A DNA stretch of 64,000 nt, from the NCBI GenBank assembly GCA_034519525.1, contig JAXHOJ010000057.1, positions 1-64,000 on the forward strand, given 5' to 3'. Under the pieces are notes generated by a model. The model was not told the DNA's origin and did no database searches. It saw nothing but the letters and a program-made list of their open reading frames with translations. This DNA comes from Gemmobacter sp034519525 (GTDB lineage Bacteria > Pseudomonadota > Alphaproteobacteria > Rhodobacterales > Rhodobacteraceae). The number at the start of each line of letters is the position of its first letter. Within the stretch, counting starts at the first letter, position 1. Positions 54,017 to 63,137 of this stretch are shown here, one piece after another. Made by a program: the position numbers and the translations under genes.

Positions 54017-54243
54017 CCTTCCATCCGCCCCATGCGCCCGCCACGCCGCTTTTGCAGGCGTGGCCTGCGGCCCGGCAGGTCTGCCATCACTGCGCGCCGT
54101 GCCTCGGGCGTCATTTGCGACCAGGCACCGATTTCCTGCACGGTGCGCAGGCAGCCGATGCACAGCCCTTCGACCGGGTGCACGGTGCAGAGCTTCACAC
54201 ACGGGCTTTCGATCTCGGCCCGTTTCCAGATGTCGTCATTCAC
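54013..54243 (-). CDS. DUF1289 small Cys-rich protein
   Basis: A 76-residue protein with the DUF1289 Cys motif ESPCVKLCTVHPVEGLCIGCLRT and a basic tail (LQKRRGGRMGRMEG). Four Cys probably bind a metal. Function unknown. It starts with GTG at 54243, overlapping the ruvX stop by 8 bases, and its stop falls within the end of the transposase. It forms an operon with ruvX and ccmI. Confidence 0.88.
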   Translation of the reverse strand: MNDDIWKRAEIESPCVKLCTVHPVEGLCIGCLRTVQEIGAWSQMTPEARRAVMADLPGRRPRLQKRRGGRMGRMEG

Positions 54244-54721
54244 GCGCGGCCTCCCGGCGGATATGCGCCAGACGATCCAGCGCACCTTGCAGGATAAACC
54301 CGGCGGCCACATGGTCGATCACCTCGGCGCGACGCTTTCGGGACGTATCCGCCTCCAGCAGCGCGCGTTCGGCAGCCACGGTGGACAAACGTTCGTCCCA
54401 CAGCAGGATCGGCAGCGGGTGCAGGCGCAGCAGGTTGCGGGCAAAGGCGCGGGTGGATTGCGCCCGCGGGCCTTCGCTGCCATCCATGTTGCGCGGCAGG
54501 CCCAGCACCAGCGCGGCAATCCGCCGCTCTGCCACCAGTTTCAGAAGCTGCTCGGCATCCTGGGTGAATTTCTCGCGGCGGATGGTCAGCAGCGGGGTCG
54601 CCACGCCGCACATCAGATCCGATACCGCCACGCCAATCGTCTTGGTGCCCAGATCAAGGCCTGCGATAGGCTGCATCCGGGGCAGGGTGGCGGCAAATGC
54701 GATGGCGTCTTCGAAGATCAT
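54236..54721 (-). CDS. ruvX: RuvX/YqgF-family Holliday junction resolvase-like protein
   Basis: A 161-residue RNase H-fold nuclease active in pre-16S rRNA 5' processing and proposed Holliday junction resolution. It begins MIFEDAIAFAATLPRMQPI, then has the conserved DLGTKTIGVAVSD with the first Asp, LVLGLPRNMDGSEG and DERLSTVAAERAL. Its start overlaps the ccmI stop (ATGA). The amino lead before the fold is about 20 residues longer than E. coli RuvX, as in other Rhodobacteraceae. Confidence 0.92.
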   Translation of the reverse strand: MIFEDAIAFAATLPRMQPIAGLDLGTKTIGVAVSDLMCGVATPLLTIRREKFTQDAEQLLKLVAERRIAALVLGLPRNMDGSEGPRAQSTRAFARNLLRLHPLPILLWDERLSTVAAERALLEADTSRKRRAEVIDHVAAGFILQGALDRLAHIRREAARE

Positions 54722-55947
54722 TCGGTCACCCCGGCCACGCCTGCGGCCTGCGCCGCGCCCCGGATGATTTCCAGATCTGCCGGGCGGCTGGCAAAGCGGC
54801 CCTGCGCCTCGATCCAGATGGCAGAGGCCTGATCGCGCCGTTCCAGCACGCCCAGGGCGCGCAACAGCTGTGCCCATTCCTCGGCACTGCCACCTTCCGT
54901 GGCCAGCCGGTTGTTCAGATTGGCCACCATGCCTTCGATCATCGCAGTCCGGTCTTCGGGCGACATTTCGCCTGCGGCATCCAATGCGGCAGCATCCGGC
55001 CCGCGCAAACCACCGACGGGCGGCAACTGGTATTTCTCGCCCGCAAGGGATGCGATTTCCTCGATCTGCGCCCGGATCGGCGCCACCCAAGGGTCATCAG
55101 GCTGTGATTCGGCCAGCAGCCCGCGCCAGAAGGTGAAGGCCCGGTCGGGCCGGGCCAGCTGTGCAAACATCAGACCGGCATAATAGCGGGCGGTGCCATT
55201 CTTCGGGTCCAGATCCAGCGCGCGGACCAGCGCCGCCTCGGCCTCGGGGGAAACATAGCCGCCTGCGGCAAAGATCAGCAATTCCCCAAGGCTGGCGTAA
55301 TCGGCAGCGGTGGCAGCATCGCCGCTCAGGCGGATCACCTCGGCCTGGGCGGCGTGGGCGGCACGGAAACGGCCCAGACGCGCCTCGTTCTGCGCCAGCA
55401 GTTTCTGCCCCTCCAGATCGGCGGGGCGGCCTGCCACGGCGCTGCGCAGCTTTTCCATCAGCTGCAGAAATTCCGGGTCAACCCCTTCTTTCTGTTCGGT
55501 TTCCGGTGCCTCGGCCTCGGCTGCGGCCTGACCGGGGCGATTGGCGTGCAGCTCTTCTGCCATGGCATGGCGCTGCGCCAGCGGCATGTCGGGATAGCCC
55601 GGCACGCCAAGCTGCGCATAGACCGCAACCCCGCCCGCCATCACCGCCAGGATCGCGCCCACGACGAAGGCCCCGCCCGGGCCGCGCGCCTCGCCCGAGG
55701 TCACGACCTGCATGGCCCGGTCTGCCTCCAGAATCCGGCGTGATACTTCGGTGCGCAGGCGGGCTGCCTCTTCTGCCGCGATGACGCCGCGCGCCATGTC
55801 GCGCTCGATCTCGGCCAGTTGATCGCGGTAAACCTGCAGATCCTGCACGGCCGGTGCCTCGACCCGGCGCCCCTGACGAAAGCCGAAGATCAGCGCCAGC
55901 GCCGATCCCAGAAACAACGCCCCCGCCGTGAGCCAGAAAACCACCAT
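54718..55947 (-). CDS. ccmI: Cytochrome c maturation protein CcmI (CycH)
   Basis: A haem-lyase partner that holds apocytochrome c. The 409-residue protein has two membrane helices (VFWLTAGALFLGSALALIFGF; AFVVGAILAVMAGGVAVYAQLG) around a Glu-rich coiled coil. A periplasmic TPR domain follows, with LGELLIFAAGGYVSPEAEAAL and ALDLDPKNGTARYYAGLM. I chose MVVFWLTAG at 55947 because an AGGGG site precedes it; a Met at 55980 is possible. It leads the ccmI-ruvX-DUF1289 operon. Confidence 0.9.
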   Translation of the reverse strand: MVVFWLTAGALFLGSALALIFGFRQGRRVEAPAVQDLQVYRDQLAEIERDMARGVIAAEEAARLRTEVSRRILEADRAMQVVTSGEARGPGGAFVVGAILAVMAGGVAVYAQLGVPGYPDMPLAQRHAMAEELHANRPGQAAAEAEAPETEQKEGVDPEFLQLMEKLRSAVAGRPADLEGQKLLAQNEARLGRFRAAHAAQAEVIRLSGDAATAADYASLGELLIFAAGGYVSPEAEAALVRALDLDPKNGTARYYAGLMFAQLARPDRAFTFWRGLLAESQPDDPWVAPIRAQIEEIASLAGEKYQLPPVGGLRGPDAAALDAAGEMSPEDRTAMIEGMVANLNNRLATEGGSAEEWAQLLRALGVLERRDQASAIWIEAQGRFASRPADLEIIRGAAQAAGVAGVTE

Positions 55948-56152
55948 GCCGCCAACCCCTGCATCCCTGTTGTGCCCCATGTAACGGCTCTGGCTGCCCG
56001 GCAAAAGAGGCTTGGCGTCGCACCTTTGGCCGGCATCACGGCGCTGCGATCCACCGATGTCGCAATTTTCCCCATTGTGCCGCTTCTCTTGGCGGAACAT
56101 TTTGAAGCGCAAGGCATCTAGATGTCATACCCGAACGGGAGCTGGACAACCC

Positions 56153-57401
56153 ATGAAACGCTATTCGGTCTTTGCCATTGCCCGCGAGGCGCTGCGCTAT
56201 CATCAGGGATGGGAAAAGGCGTGGCGCTCGCCCGCGCCGAAAGCCGCCTATGATGCCATCATCATAGGGGCAGGCGGCCACGGTCTTGCCACGGCCTATT
56301 ACCTGGGCAAGAATTTCGGCATCACCAATGTCGCCATCATCGAAAAAGGCTGGCTGGGCGGCGGCAACACCGGGCGGAATACGACCATCATCCGGTCGAA
56401 CTATCTGCAGGATCCCTCGGCCGCGATCTATGACAAGGCGCTGAGCCTGTATGAAAACCTCAGCCAGGATCTGAACTACAACGTGATGTTCAGCCCGCGC
56501 GGGTTGCTGATGCTGGCGCAGACCCATCACGAGGTGCGCGGCTATCTGCGCACTGTCCATGCCAACAACCTGCAGGGCGTGAAGACCGAATGGATTGGCC
56601 CGGAAAAGGTGAAAGAGCTGGTGCCGATCATCAATATCGACGGCCCGCGCTATCCGGTTCTGGGCGCGCTGTATCAGCCGCGGGGCGGCACGGCGCGGCA
56701 TGATGCCGTGGCCTGGGGCTATGCCCGGGCCTGCAGCGCGATGGGGATGGACATCATCCAGCAATGCGAAGTGACCGGCGTGCGGCAGGCCAATGGCCAG
56801 GTGACCGGGGTGGAAACCACCAAGGGCTTCATCGGCACGAAAAAGCTCGGCATCGTCGTTGCGGGCCATTCCGGCCAGGTGGCCGATATGGCGGGCTTCC
56901 GCCTGCCGGTGGAAAGCCTCGCGCTGCAGGCACTGGTGTCGGAACCGATCAAGCCCTGCATGGATGTGGTGGTGATGGCCAATACCGTGCACGGCTATAT
57001 GTCGCAATCCGACAAGGGCGAGATGGTGATCGGCGGCGGCACCGACGGGTTCAACAACTTCACCCAGCGCGGCAGCGTTCCACCATATCGAGGAAACGCT
57101 GCGCGCCCTGGTCGAAACCTTCCCGATGATCTCGCGGCTGAAGATGCTGCGGCAATGGGGCGGTATCGTGGATATGACCGGCGACCGCTCGCCCATCATC
57201 TCCAAAACCCCCTTGGGCAACTGCTTCATCAACTGCGGCTGGGGCACCGGCGGCTTCAAGGCGATCCCCGGTTCTGGCTGGGCCATGGCCGAGCTGATGG
57301 CCAAGGGCGAACCAGGGCCCCTGGCTGAGGCCTTCAACATGTGGCGCTTCCGCGAAGGCCAGTTCATCGACGAGTCGGTGGCCGCCGGGGTGGCGCATTA
57401 A
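56153..57401 (+). CDS. soxB: Sarcosine oxidase beta subunit (frameshifted)
   Basis: The FAD subunit that oxidises sarcosine. It begins MKRYSVFAIAREALRYHQGWE, then has the dinucleotide fold IIIGAGGHGLATAYYLG, EKGWLGGGNTGRNTTIIRSNYL (flavin attachment region) and GYMSQSDKGEMVIGGGTDGFN. One indel near 57083 breaks the frame before FHHIEETLRAL. It resumes with MLRQWGGIVDMTGDRSPI and NCFINCGWGTGGFKAIPGSG to the stop. Repaired length is about 415 residues, standard. It is the first gene of the B-D-A-G operon, but a 366-base stretch separates it from soxD. Confidence 0.93.
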
Positions 57402-57687
57402 TGTTGCTCTTCAGGCCATTCAAAAAGTTCGTCCTCAATTTCACTGGCGGCCGAAAACTGTGATCCCATTTTATATGGGCCTCTCGAAGTTTCTCCCGGG
57501 CGGCGACCACTTCAGGTTTCGCCAAGCTATCAGTAGAAATATGAAGCGGGTCTTCGTCGGGCGGCAGAAGGCGACGAAACTCCGATTCTCTGTCCTTCAT
57601 GGTGCCTTCGCGGATCTTGGCTTCGTGAAGCTCGGCCTCACGAGCAGATTCCAATGATAGAGGTATCTGGCCGTTGCGCATTCGCAC
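57364..57687 (-). CDS. Hypothetical antisense reading frame in the soxB-soxD gap
   Basis: A 107-codon minus-strand frame between soxB and soxD, with its 3' end overlapping soxB. The protein is highly charged (ESAREAELHEAKIREGTMKD, LLPPDEDPLHISTD, EVVAAREKLREAHIKWDHSF). I recognise no family. The gap is more AT-rich than its neighbours and sox genes normally adjoin, so this is an inserted piece. Codon pattern up to about 57430 looks coding; the Arg/Pro end reads antisense to soxB. Confidence 0.4.
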   Translation of the reverse strand: MRMRNGQIPLSLESAREAELHEAKIREGTMKDRESEFRRLLPPDEDPLHISTDSLAKPEVVAAREKLREAHIKWDHSFRPPVKLRTNFLNGLKSNINAPPRRPPTRR

Positions 57688-57767
57688 CGACGCTAGTGAT
57701 CAGCGCAGGCACGATGCTTGGTTTCCTCTCTCGGTTTACCGGCAATGTCAAATAATGGGTGGCAACA

Positions 57768-58091
57768 ATGCTGATCCTTGAATGCCCCTACTGCGGCGTG
57801 AAGGCCGAGGAAACCGAACTTTCTCCCGGTGGCGAGGCGCATCTGAAGCGGTTCGGCCCCGGCTCCTCGGATGAGGATTTCGAGAATTACATGTTCGCCC
57901 GCAAGAACCCCAAGGGCGTGCATTTCGAACGCTGGCGCCATGCCTATGGCTGCGGCAAGTGGTTCCTGGCCGCGCGCTGCACCGCCACGCTGGAGGTGTT
58001 TGGCACCTATCCGGCGCAGAGCACCGAACCGCCCGCCGATATCGTGGCAAAGATCATGGCCAAGCGCCCCGACTGGAAGGGTTACAAATGA
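57768..58091 (+). CDS. soxD: Sarcosine oxidase delta subunit
   Basis: The small zinc-binding subunit, 107 residues: MLILECPYCGVKAEETELSPGG with Cys pair, and HAYGCGKWFLAARC with further Cys and His ligands. The start at 57768 fits the family; a GTG 9 bases earlier is possible. Its stop overlaps the soxA start (ATGA). Confidence 0.93.
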   Translation: MLILECPYCGVKAEETELSPGGEAHLKRFGPGSSDEDFENYMFARKNPKGVHFERWRHAYGCGKWFLAARCTATLEVFGTYPAQSTEPPADIVAKIMAKRPDWKGYK

Positions 58092-61066
58092 GCACCCGTC
58101 TTTCCAAGGGCGGCCGTCTGATCGACCGGACCGCCGCGCAGGAATTCACCTTCAACGGCAAGCGGATGCGCGGCTTCAAGGGCGATACGCTCGCTGCCGC
58201 GCTGCTGGCCAATGACCAGATGCTGGTCGGGCGCAGCTTCAAGTATCACCGCCCGCGCGGCATCGTCGCCTCGGGCGCCGAAGAGCCGAACGCGCTGGTG
58301 AACATGGGGCAGGGTGGCCGGTTCGAGCCGAACCAGCGCACCACCACCACTGAGCTGTTCGACGGCCTCACCTGCACCTCGCAGAACCATTTCCCCAGCC
58401 TGGAATTCGACATTGGCGTGGCCAACAACTATGTCGCCCGCTTCCTGCCGGCCGGGTTCTATTACAAGACCTTCATCCATCCGCGCGCGGCATGGAAGCA
58501 TGTCTTTGAGCCGATCATCCGCCAGTCGGCGGGTCTGGGCAAGGTGCCGAAAGACCGCGACGCCGACCGTTACGAACAGGCCTATGCCTTCTGCGACATG
58601 CTGATCGTCGGTGGCGGCATTGCCGGCCTTCAGGCGGCTCTGACCGCGGCCAAGGCGGGCAAGCGGATCTGGCTGATGGAACAGACCGCGCATTGGGGCG
58701 GCCGCGCTGTCGTCGACGGGGCGGAGATCGAGGGCCAGCCGGCCGAGGCCTGGGTTCAGGCGACGGTCGCTGCGCTGTCGCAGATGGAAAACGTGACTTT
58801 GCGCCTGCGCTGCATGGCGGCGGGGTCTTATGACCATGGCTATGTTCTGGCCGATGAAAAGGTGGCCGACCACCTGCCGGGCGACGGACAGCCGCGCCAC
58901 CGGCTGTGGCGCATTCGGGCCGGGCAGATCGTGGCGGCCACCGGCGCCATCGAGCGGCCACTGTCCTTTGCGGGCAATGATATTCCCGGCGTGATGCTGG
59001 CAGGGGCGGTGCGTGACTATGTCATCAACTGGGCCGTGGCGCCGGGTGACCGCACCGTGGTTGTCACCAACAATGATGATGCCTATCGCACGGCCATCGC
59101 GCTGAAAGAGGCGGGGCTGGAGGTTCCGGTGATCCTGGATGCCCGGGCCAGCGTGACGGGCGATCTGCCCGCCCGCGCCCGCGCCCTGGGTATCCGGGTC
59201 GAGGCGGGCCGCGCCATCGCCAAGGTGAAGGGTGGAAAGCGCGTCACCGGCGTTGCGATCTGCAATCAGGCAGGCCAGGGCGCCGTGCTGGAAGAGATCG
59301 CCTGCGATGCCGTCGCCATGTCGGGCGGCTGGTCGCCGGTCGTGCATCTGTGGAGCCATTGCGGCGGAAAGCTGCTGTGGGACGACGCGCAGGCGCAGTT
59401 CGCCCCCGACAAGGCCCGCCCGCCGCTGAACCATGATGGTTCGGCGCTGGTGGTCACTGCGGGCGCCGCTTCGGGCGTACTGCTGGCTGGGGACGTACTG
59501 GCCGATGCCACGGCCGCCGTGGGCGGCACGGATGCGCCGGTTGCCACTGCCCCTTCCGAGGCAGCCATGGAACCTGTCTGGGTGATGCCGCAGGGCGCGC
59601 CGATTGATCTGCGCATGAAGATGTGGCTGGATTACCAGAATGATGTGAAGGTCTCCGACGTGCAGCTGGCGGCGCGCGAGGGCTATACTTCGGTCGAACA
59701 TACCAAGCGCTATACCACGCTGGGCATGGCCACCGATCAGGGGAAACTCAGCAACATCAACGGCCTTGCGGTTCTTGCCGACAGCCTGTCGGCCCCGATC
59801 CCGCAGGTTGGCACCACCACTTTCCGCCCGCCCTATACGCCGGTCACCCTGGGTGCGCTGGCGGGCGAGGCGCGGGGCGAGATCTTCCAGCCGCTGCGCC
59901 GCACGCCGATGCACGACTGGCATCTGGCGCAGCGCGCCTATATGGAACCCGTCGGTCTGTGGCAGCGCCCCTATTGCTATCCGCGCCCCGGCGAAACCCA
60001 TGAACAGGCCGTGCACCGCGAGGTGCTGAACACCCGCAACAATGTGGGCCTTCTGGATGCCTCGACCCTGGGCAAGATCATCGTCAAGGGGCCGGATGCG
60101 GGCCGCTTCCTCGACATGCTTTATACCAATGTCATGAGCACGCTGCCGGTGGGCAAGTGCCGCTATGGCCTGATGTGCAACGAACAGGGCTTCCTGTCGG
60201 ATGACGGCGTGGTGGCGCGCATCGACGAGGATACCTGGCTGTGCCACACCACCTCGGGCGGGGCGGATCGCATCCACGCCTGGATGGAAGACTGGCTGCA
60301 ATGCGAATGGTGGGATTGGCAGGTCTATACCGCCAATGTGACCGAGCAATATGCCCAGATCGCCGTTGTCGGCCCCAAGGCCCGCAAGGTGCTGGAAAAG
60401 CTGGGCGGCATGGATGTGTCGAAAGAAACGCTGCCCTTCATGCAATGGGCGGATGGCACCCTTGGCGGGTTCAACGCGCGGGTTTACCGCATCTCGTTCT
60501 CGGGCGAGCTGTCCTATGAAATCGCCGTGCCCGCGATCGCAGGGCTGGCTTTCTGGGATGCGCTGGTGGCAGCGGGGGCCGAGTTTGGCATGATGCCCTA
60601 TGGCACCGAAGGGCTGCACGTCCTGCGCGCCGAAAAGGGCTTCATCATGATCGGTGACGAAACCGATGGCACGGTGATCCCGCAGGATCTGAACCTCGGC
60701 TGGGCGATTTCGAAGAAGAAGGCCGATTACCTGGGCAAGCGCGGGCAGGAACGCCCCTATCTGGCCAGCCCGGACCGCTGGAAGCTGGTCGGTCTGGAAA
60801 CGTTGGACGGATCGGTGATCCAGGATGGCGCCTATGCGCCGGCGCCGGGGGTGAATGCCAATGGGCAAAGGAATGTGCAGGGTCGCGTGACCTCCACCTA
60901 TTTCTCGCCCACGCTGAACAAGGGCATTGCCATGGGTCTGGTGAAGGGCGGGCTGTCGCGTCTGGGCGAGGTGATCGAGATGACCCGCCTTGACGGATCG
61001 ACCATGCAGGTCAAGATCGTGGATCCGGTGTTCTACGACAAGGAAGGGGAGAAGCAGAATGTCTAA
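58088..61066 (+). CDS. soxA: Sarcosine oxidase alpha subunit
   Basis: The 992-residue catalytic partner of soxB. It has an amino 2Fe-2S-like fold (GFKGDTLAAALLAN, SFKYHRPRGI) and an NAD-binding Rossmann domain (ADMLIVGGGIAGLQAALTAAKAGKRIWLME). The C-terminal half is a glycine-cleavage T-like folate domain (NVGLLDASTLGKIIVKGPDAGRFLDMLY, MPYGTEGLHVLRAEKGFIMIGDE). The complex turns sarcosine, O2 and tetrahydrofolate into glycine, peroxide and 5,10-methylene-tetrahydrofolate. It overlaps soxD by 4 and soxG by 8 bases. Confidence 0.95.
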   Translation: MSTRLSKGGRLIDRTAAQEFTFNGKRMRGFKGDTLAAALLANDQMLVGRSFKYHRPRGIVASGAEEPNALVNMGQGGRFEPNQRTTTTELFDGLTCTSQNHFPSLEFDIGVANNYVARFLPAGFYYKTFIHPRAAWKHVFEPIIRQSAGLGKVPKDRDADRYEQAYAFCDMLIVGGGIAGLQAALTAAKAGKRIWLMEQTAHWGGRAVVDGAEIEGQPAEAWVQATVAALSQMENVTLRLRCMAAGSYDHGYVLADEKVADHLPGDGQPRHRLWRIRAGQIVAATGAIERPLSFAGNDIPGVMLAGAVRDYVINWAVAPGDRTVVVTNNDDAYRTAIALKEAGLEVPVILDARASVTGDLPARARALGIRVEAGRAIAKVKGGKRVTGVAICNQAGQGAVLEEIACDAVAMSGGWSPVVHLWSHCGGKLLWDDAQAQFAPDKARPPLNHDGSALVVTAGAASGVLLAGDVLADATAAVGGTDAPVATAPSEAAMEPVWVMPQGAPIDLRMKMWLDYQNDVKVSDVQLAAREGYTSVEHTKRYTTLGMATDQGKLSNINGLAVLADSLSAPIPQVGTTTFRPPYTPVTLGALAGEARGEIFQPLRRTPMHDWHLAQRAYMEPVGLWQRPYCYPRPGETHEQAVHREVLNTRNNVGLLDASTLGKIIVKGPDAGRFLDMLYTNVMSTLPVGKCRYGLMCNEQGFLSDDGVVARIDEDTWLCHTTSGGADRIHAWMEDWLQCEWWDWQVYTANVTEQYAQIAVVGPKARKVLEKLGGMDVSKETLPFMQWADGTLGGFNARVYRISFSGELSYEIAVPAIAGLAFWDALVAAGAEFGMMPYGTEGLHVLRAEKGFIMIGDETDGTVIPQDLNLGWAISKKKADYLGKRGQERPYLASPDRWKLVGLETLDGSVIQDGAYAPAPGVNANGQRNVQGRVTSTYFSPTLNKGIAMGLVKGGLSRLGEVIEMTRLDGSTMQVKIVDPVFYDKEGEKQNV

Positions 61067-61610
61067 GGTTGTCAGCGCCTTGAATGGCGCACACTTCGAT
61101 GGCTTCGCCCGTATCCGCGAAATCGGCCCGCTGGGGATGATTACCCTGCGCGCCAAGCCGGGCCTGCCCGGCCTGGCCGAGGCGGTGCAGGCCGCCACGG
61201 GCTGCGCCCTGCCAGACCCGCGCCGGGTGACAGAGTCGGGCGGCAATACCGCCGCCTGGATGAGCCCGGACGAATATCTGCTGGTCGTGCCCTATGCCGA
61301 GGTGAAGGCCGTGCTGGCCGTGCTGGCGGCCCGGCTGGCCGGGCAGCACCACCTCGCGGTCGATGTATCCGATGCCCGCGCGGTGTTCCGCATCGAGGGC
61401 GACCGCGCGGATGACGTGCTGCAGAAGCTGGCCCCGGCCGATCTGGCGGCGCTGGAACCGGGAGAGATCCGCCGGACGCGCATTGCACAGGTGGCAGGTG
61501 CCTTCTGGCAAGGCGAGGGCGGCTATACCTTGGTCTGCTTCCGTTCAGTGGCGGGCTATGTGATGGGGCTGCTGACCCATTCGGCGCAATCGGGCAGCGA
61601 ATTGTTCTGA
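61059..61610 (+). CDS. soxG: Sarcosine oxidase gamma subunit
   Basis: The 183-residue gamma subunit, related to the T-protein C-terminal fold: GPLGMITLRAKPGLPGLAEAV, SPDEYLLVVPYAEV and DVSDARAVFRIEGDRADDVLQKLAPADL. It closes the soxBDAG operon and is followed by a 210-base region with a GC-rich hairpin before sodB. Confidence 0.92.
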   Translation: MSKVVSALNGAHFDGFARIREIGPLGMITLRAKPGLPGLAEAVQAATGCALPDPRRVTESGGNTAAWMSPDEYLLVVPYAEVKAVLAVLAARLAGQHHLAVDVSDARAVFRIEGDRADDVLQKLAPADLAALEPGEIRRTRIAQVAGAFWQGEGGYTLVCFRSVAGYVMGLLTHSAQSGSELF

Positions 61611-61823
61611 CGCCAGCCCTTGATGGCGCATGTAGAGGGGGGGGCGCCCCCGGTGCCGTTCCGGCACCTCCCCCCTGAGGGTATTTGGCCCAGGGAGGAG
61701 GGGGAAGGGGCGCGCAGGCGGAACCGAGCGGAATTCTCGGGAATTTCCCCGCAGCCCCTTGACCTTGCCGGCCTCCGGCATCTTATTGGGCACCAAAGGA
61801 CCATCCCGAACAGGAGAGAGACC

Positions 61824-62426
61824 ATGGCTTTCACCCTTCCCGATCTGCCCTATGCCCATGATGCGCTGGCATCGCTTGGCATGTCGAAAGAGACGCTGGA
61901 ATACCACCACGACCTGCACCACAAGGCCTATGTCGACAATGGCAACAAGCTGATTGCCGGGACCGAGTGGGAATCGAAATCGCTGGAAGAGATCGTCAAG
62001 GGCACCTATGCGGCAGGCGCCGTGGCCCAGAACGGCATCTTCAACAATGCCTCGCAGCACTGGAACCACAACCTGTTCTGGGAAGTGATGGGGCCGGGCG
62101 AAGACAAGAAGATGCCGGGCGATCTGGAAAAGGCGCTGACCGAGGCTTTCGGATCTGTCGCCAAGTTCAAGGAAGATTTCGCCGCCGCCGGTGCGGGCCA
62201 GTTTGGTTCGGGCTGGGCCTGGCTGGTGAAGGATGCCGACGGCGCGCTGAAGGTGACCAAGACCGAAAACGGCGTGAACCCGCTGTGCTTTGGCCAGACC
62301 GCGCTGCTGGGCTGCGACGTGTGGGAACATTCCTACTACATCGATTTCCGCAACAAGCGCCCGGCCTATCTGACCAACTTCCTGGAAAAGCTGGTGAACT
62401 GGGAAGCGGTTGCTGCCAAGCTGTGA
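61824..62426 (+). CDS. sodB: Iron superoxide dismutase
   Basis: Removes superoxide. The 200-residue protein has the metal ligands His in ETLEYHHDLHHKAYVD, His in NNASQHWNHNLFW, and Asp and His in LLGCDVWEHSYYIDF. The GAGQFGSGWAWLV context and first residues AFTLPDLPYAHDAL are typical of Fe-SOD of alphaproteobacteria. A GGAGAG site precedes the ATG. It lies directly after the peroxide-producing sarcosine oxidase operon, with its own promoter region. Confidence 0.95.
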   Translation: MAFTLPDLPYAHDALASLGMSKETLEYHHDLHHKAYVDNGNKLIAGTEWESKSLEEIVKGTYAAGAVAQNGIFNNASQHWNHNLFWEVMGPGEDKKMPGDLEKALTEAFGSVAKFKEDFAAAGAGQFGSGWAWLVKDADGALKVTKTENGVNPLCFGQTALLGCDVWEHSYYIDFRNKRPAYLTNFLEKLVNWEAVAAKL

Positions 62427-62449
62427 TCTGATCGCCGCCAAGCGACAGA

Positions 62450-62484
62450 AGGGCCTGCCGGGGAAACCTGGCAGGCCTTTTTCT
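62450..62484 (+). terminator. Terminator of sodB
   Basis: AGGCCTGCC pairs with GGCAGGCCT around GGGGAAACCT and is followed by TTTTTC, 24 bases past the stop. Confidence 0.9.
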
Positions 62485-62628
62485 TTGGTGTATCAGCGGG
62501 ATGCCGCGGGCAAGATGCCTGCAATGGGCGGGGGCTTGCCGGGGGGGGATGCGATCTGGCCCAGGCCCTTGGCCGGGCGCACAGGGGGCGCCATCTCTGA
62601 TCTGTGACACCAGAAAAAGGAGAGCAGA

Positions 62629-63069
62629 ATGGCATTTCTTCCGAAGGGCGCCTGGGTCGTGGTGGCCGATCAGGGCCGCGCGATCGTGCTGGAAAACGCA
62701 GGCCCTGCCATGGCCCCGGAGTTGCGGCGGATTGACGAAATTGCCGCCGAGGTGGCCGAAGCGACGGATCGCCCAGGCCGGATGCCCGATCCGGGGCCCG
62801 GCCAGCGGTCTGCCCTGGAAGAGGCCGATCTGCCGCGTCTGGCTGGCGAGCGGATGATCCGCGATTTGGCGGCCCGGCTGGGCACGGCGGCGCGCGATGG
62901 TCGGTTTGACGCGCTGGTGATCGTGGCCGCGCCGCAGGTTCTGGGCGCCTTTCGCGCCGCGCGCTGCGATGCGGTGGCCGGGCGCGTCGTGGCGGAACTG
63001 GACCGCAATCTGATATCGCAGCCCCTGCCGAAAATCGCCGATGCGGTGCAAAGGGTGCTGGCAGCCTGA
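62629..63069 (+). CDS. Host-attachment-protein family (PF10116-like)
   Basis: A 146-residue soluble protein that begins FLPKGAWVVVADQGRAIVLEN, with an Asp/Glu-rich linker (EATDRPGRMPDPGPGQRSALEE) and a C-terminal half with LVIVAAPQVLGAFRAA. The family was named for attachment to hosts in plant-associated bacteria but is a Rossmann-like fold related to translation release-factor domains. Its real role is open. AAAGGAGA lies 7 bases before the ATG. It is a single gene. Confidence 0.8.
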   Translation: MAFLPKGAWVVVADQGRAIVLENAGPAMAPELRRIDEIAAEVAEATDRPGRMPDPGPGQRSALEEADLPRLAGERMIRDLAARLGTAARDGRFDALVIVAAPQVLGAFRAARCDAVAGRVVAELDRNLISQPLPKIADAVQRVLAA

Positions 63070-63137
63070 TCTTTCAATACCGTTCCGGCCCGCAGCGGAT
63101 GCGGGCCGGGAATGTGCCGTGCCGCGTCAGGCCCCCG

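Noticed and set aside
58082..61246. 1,054-codon minus-strand frame opposite soxA
   Set aside because: soxA has full domain structure on the plus strand; the other frame has no recognisable motif.
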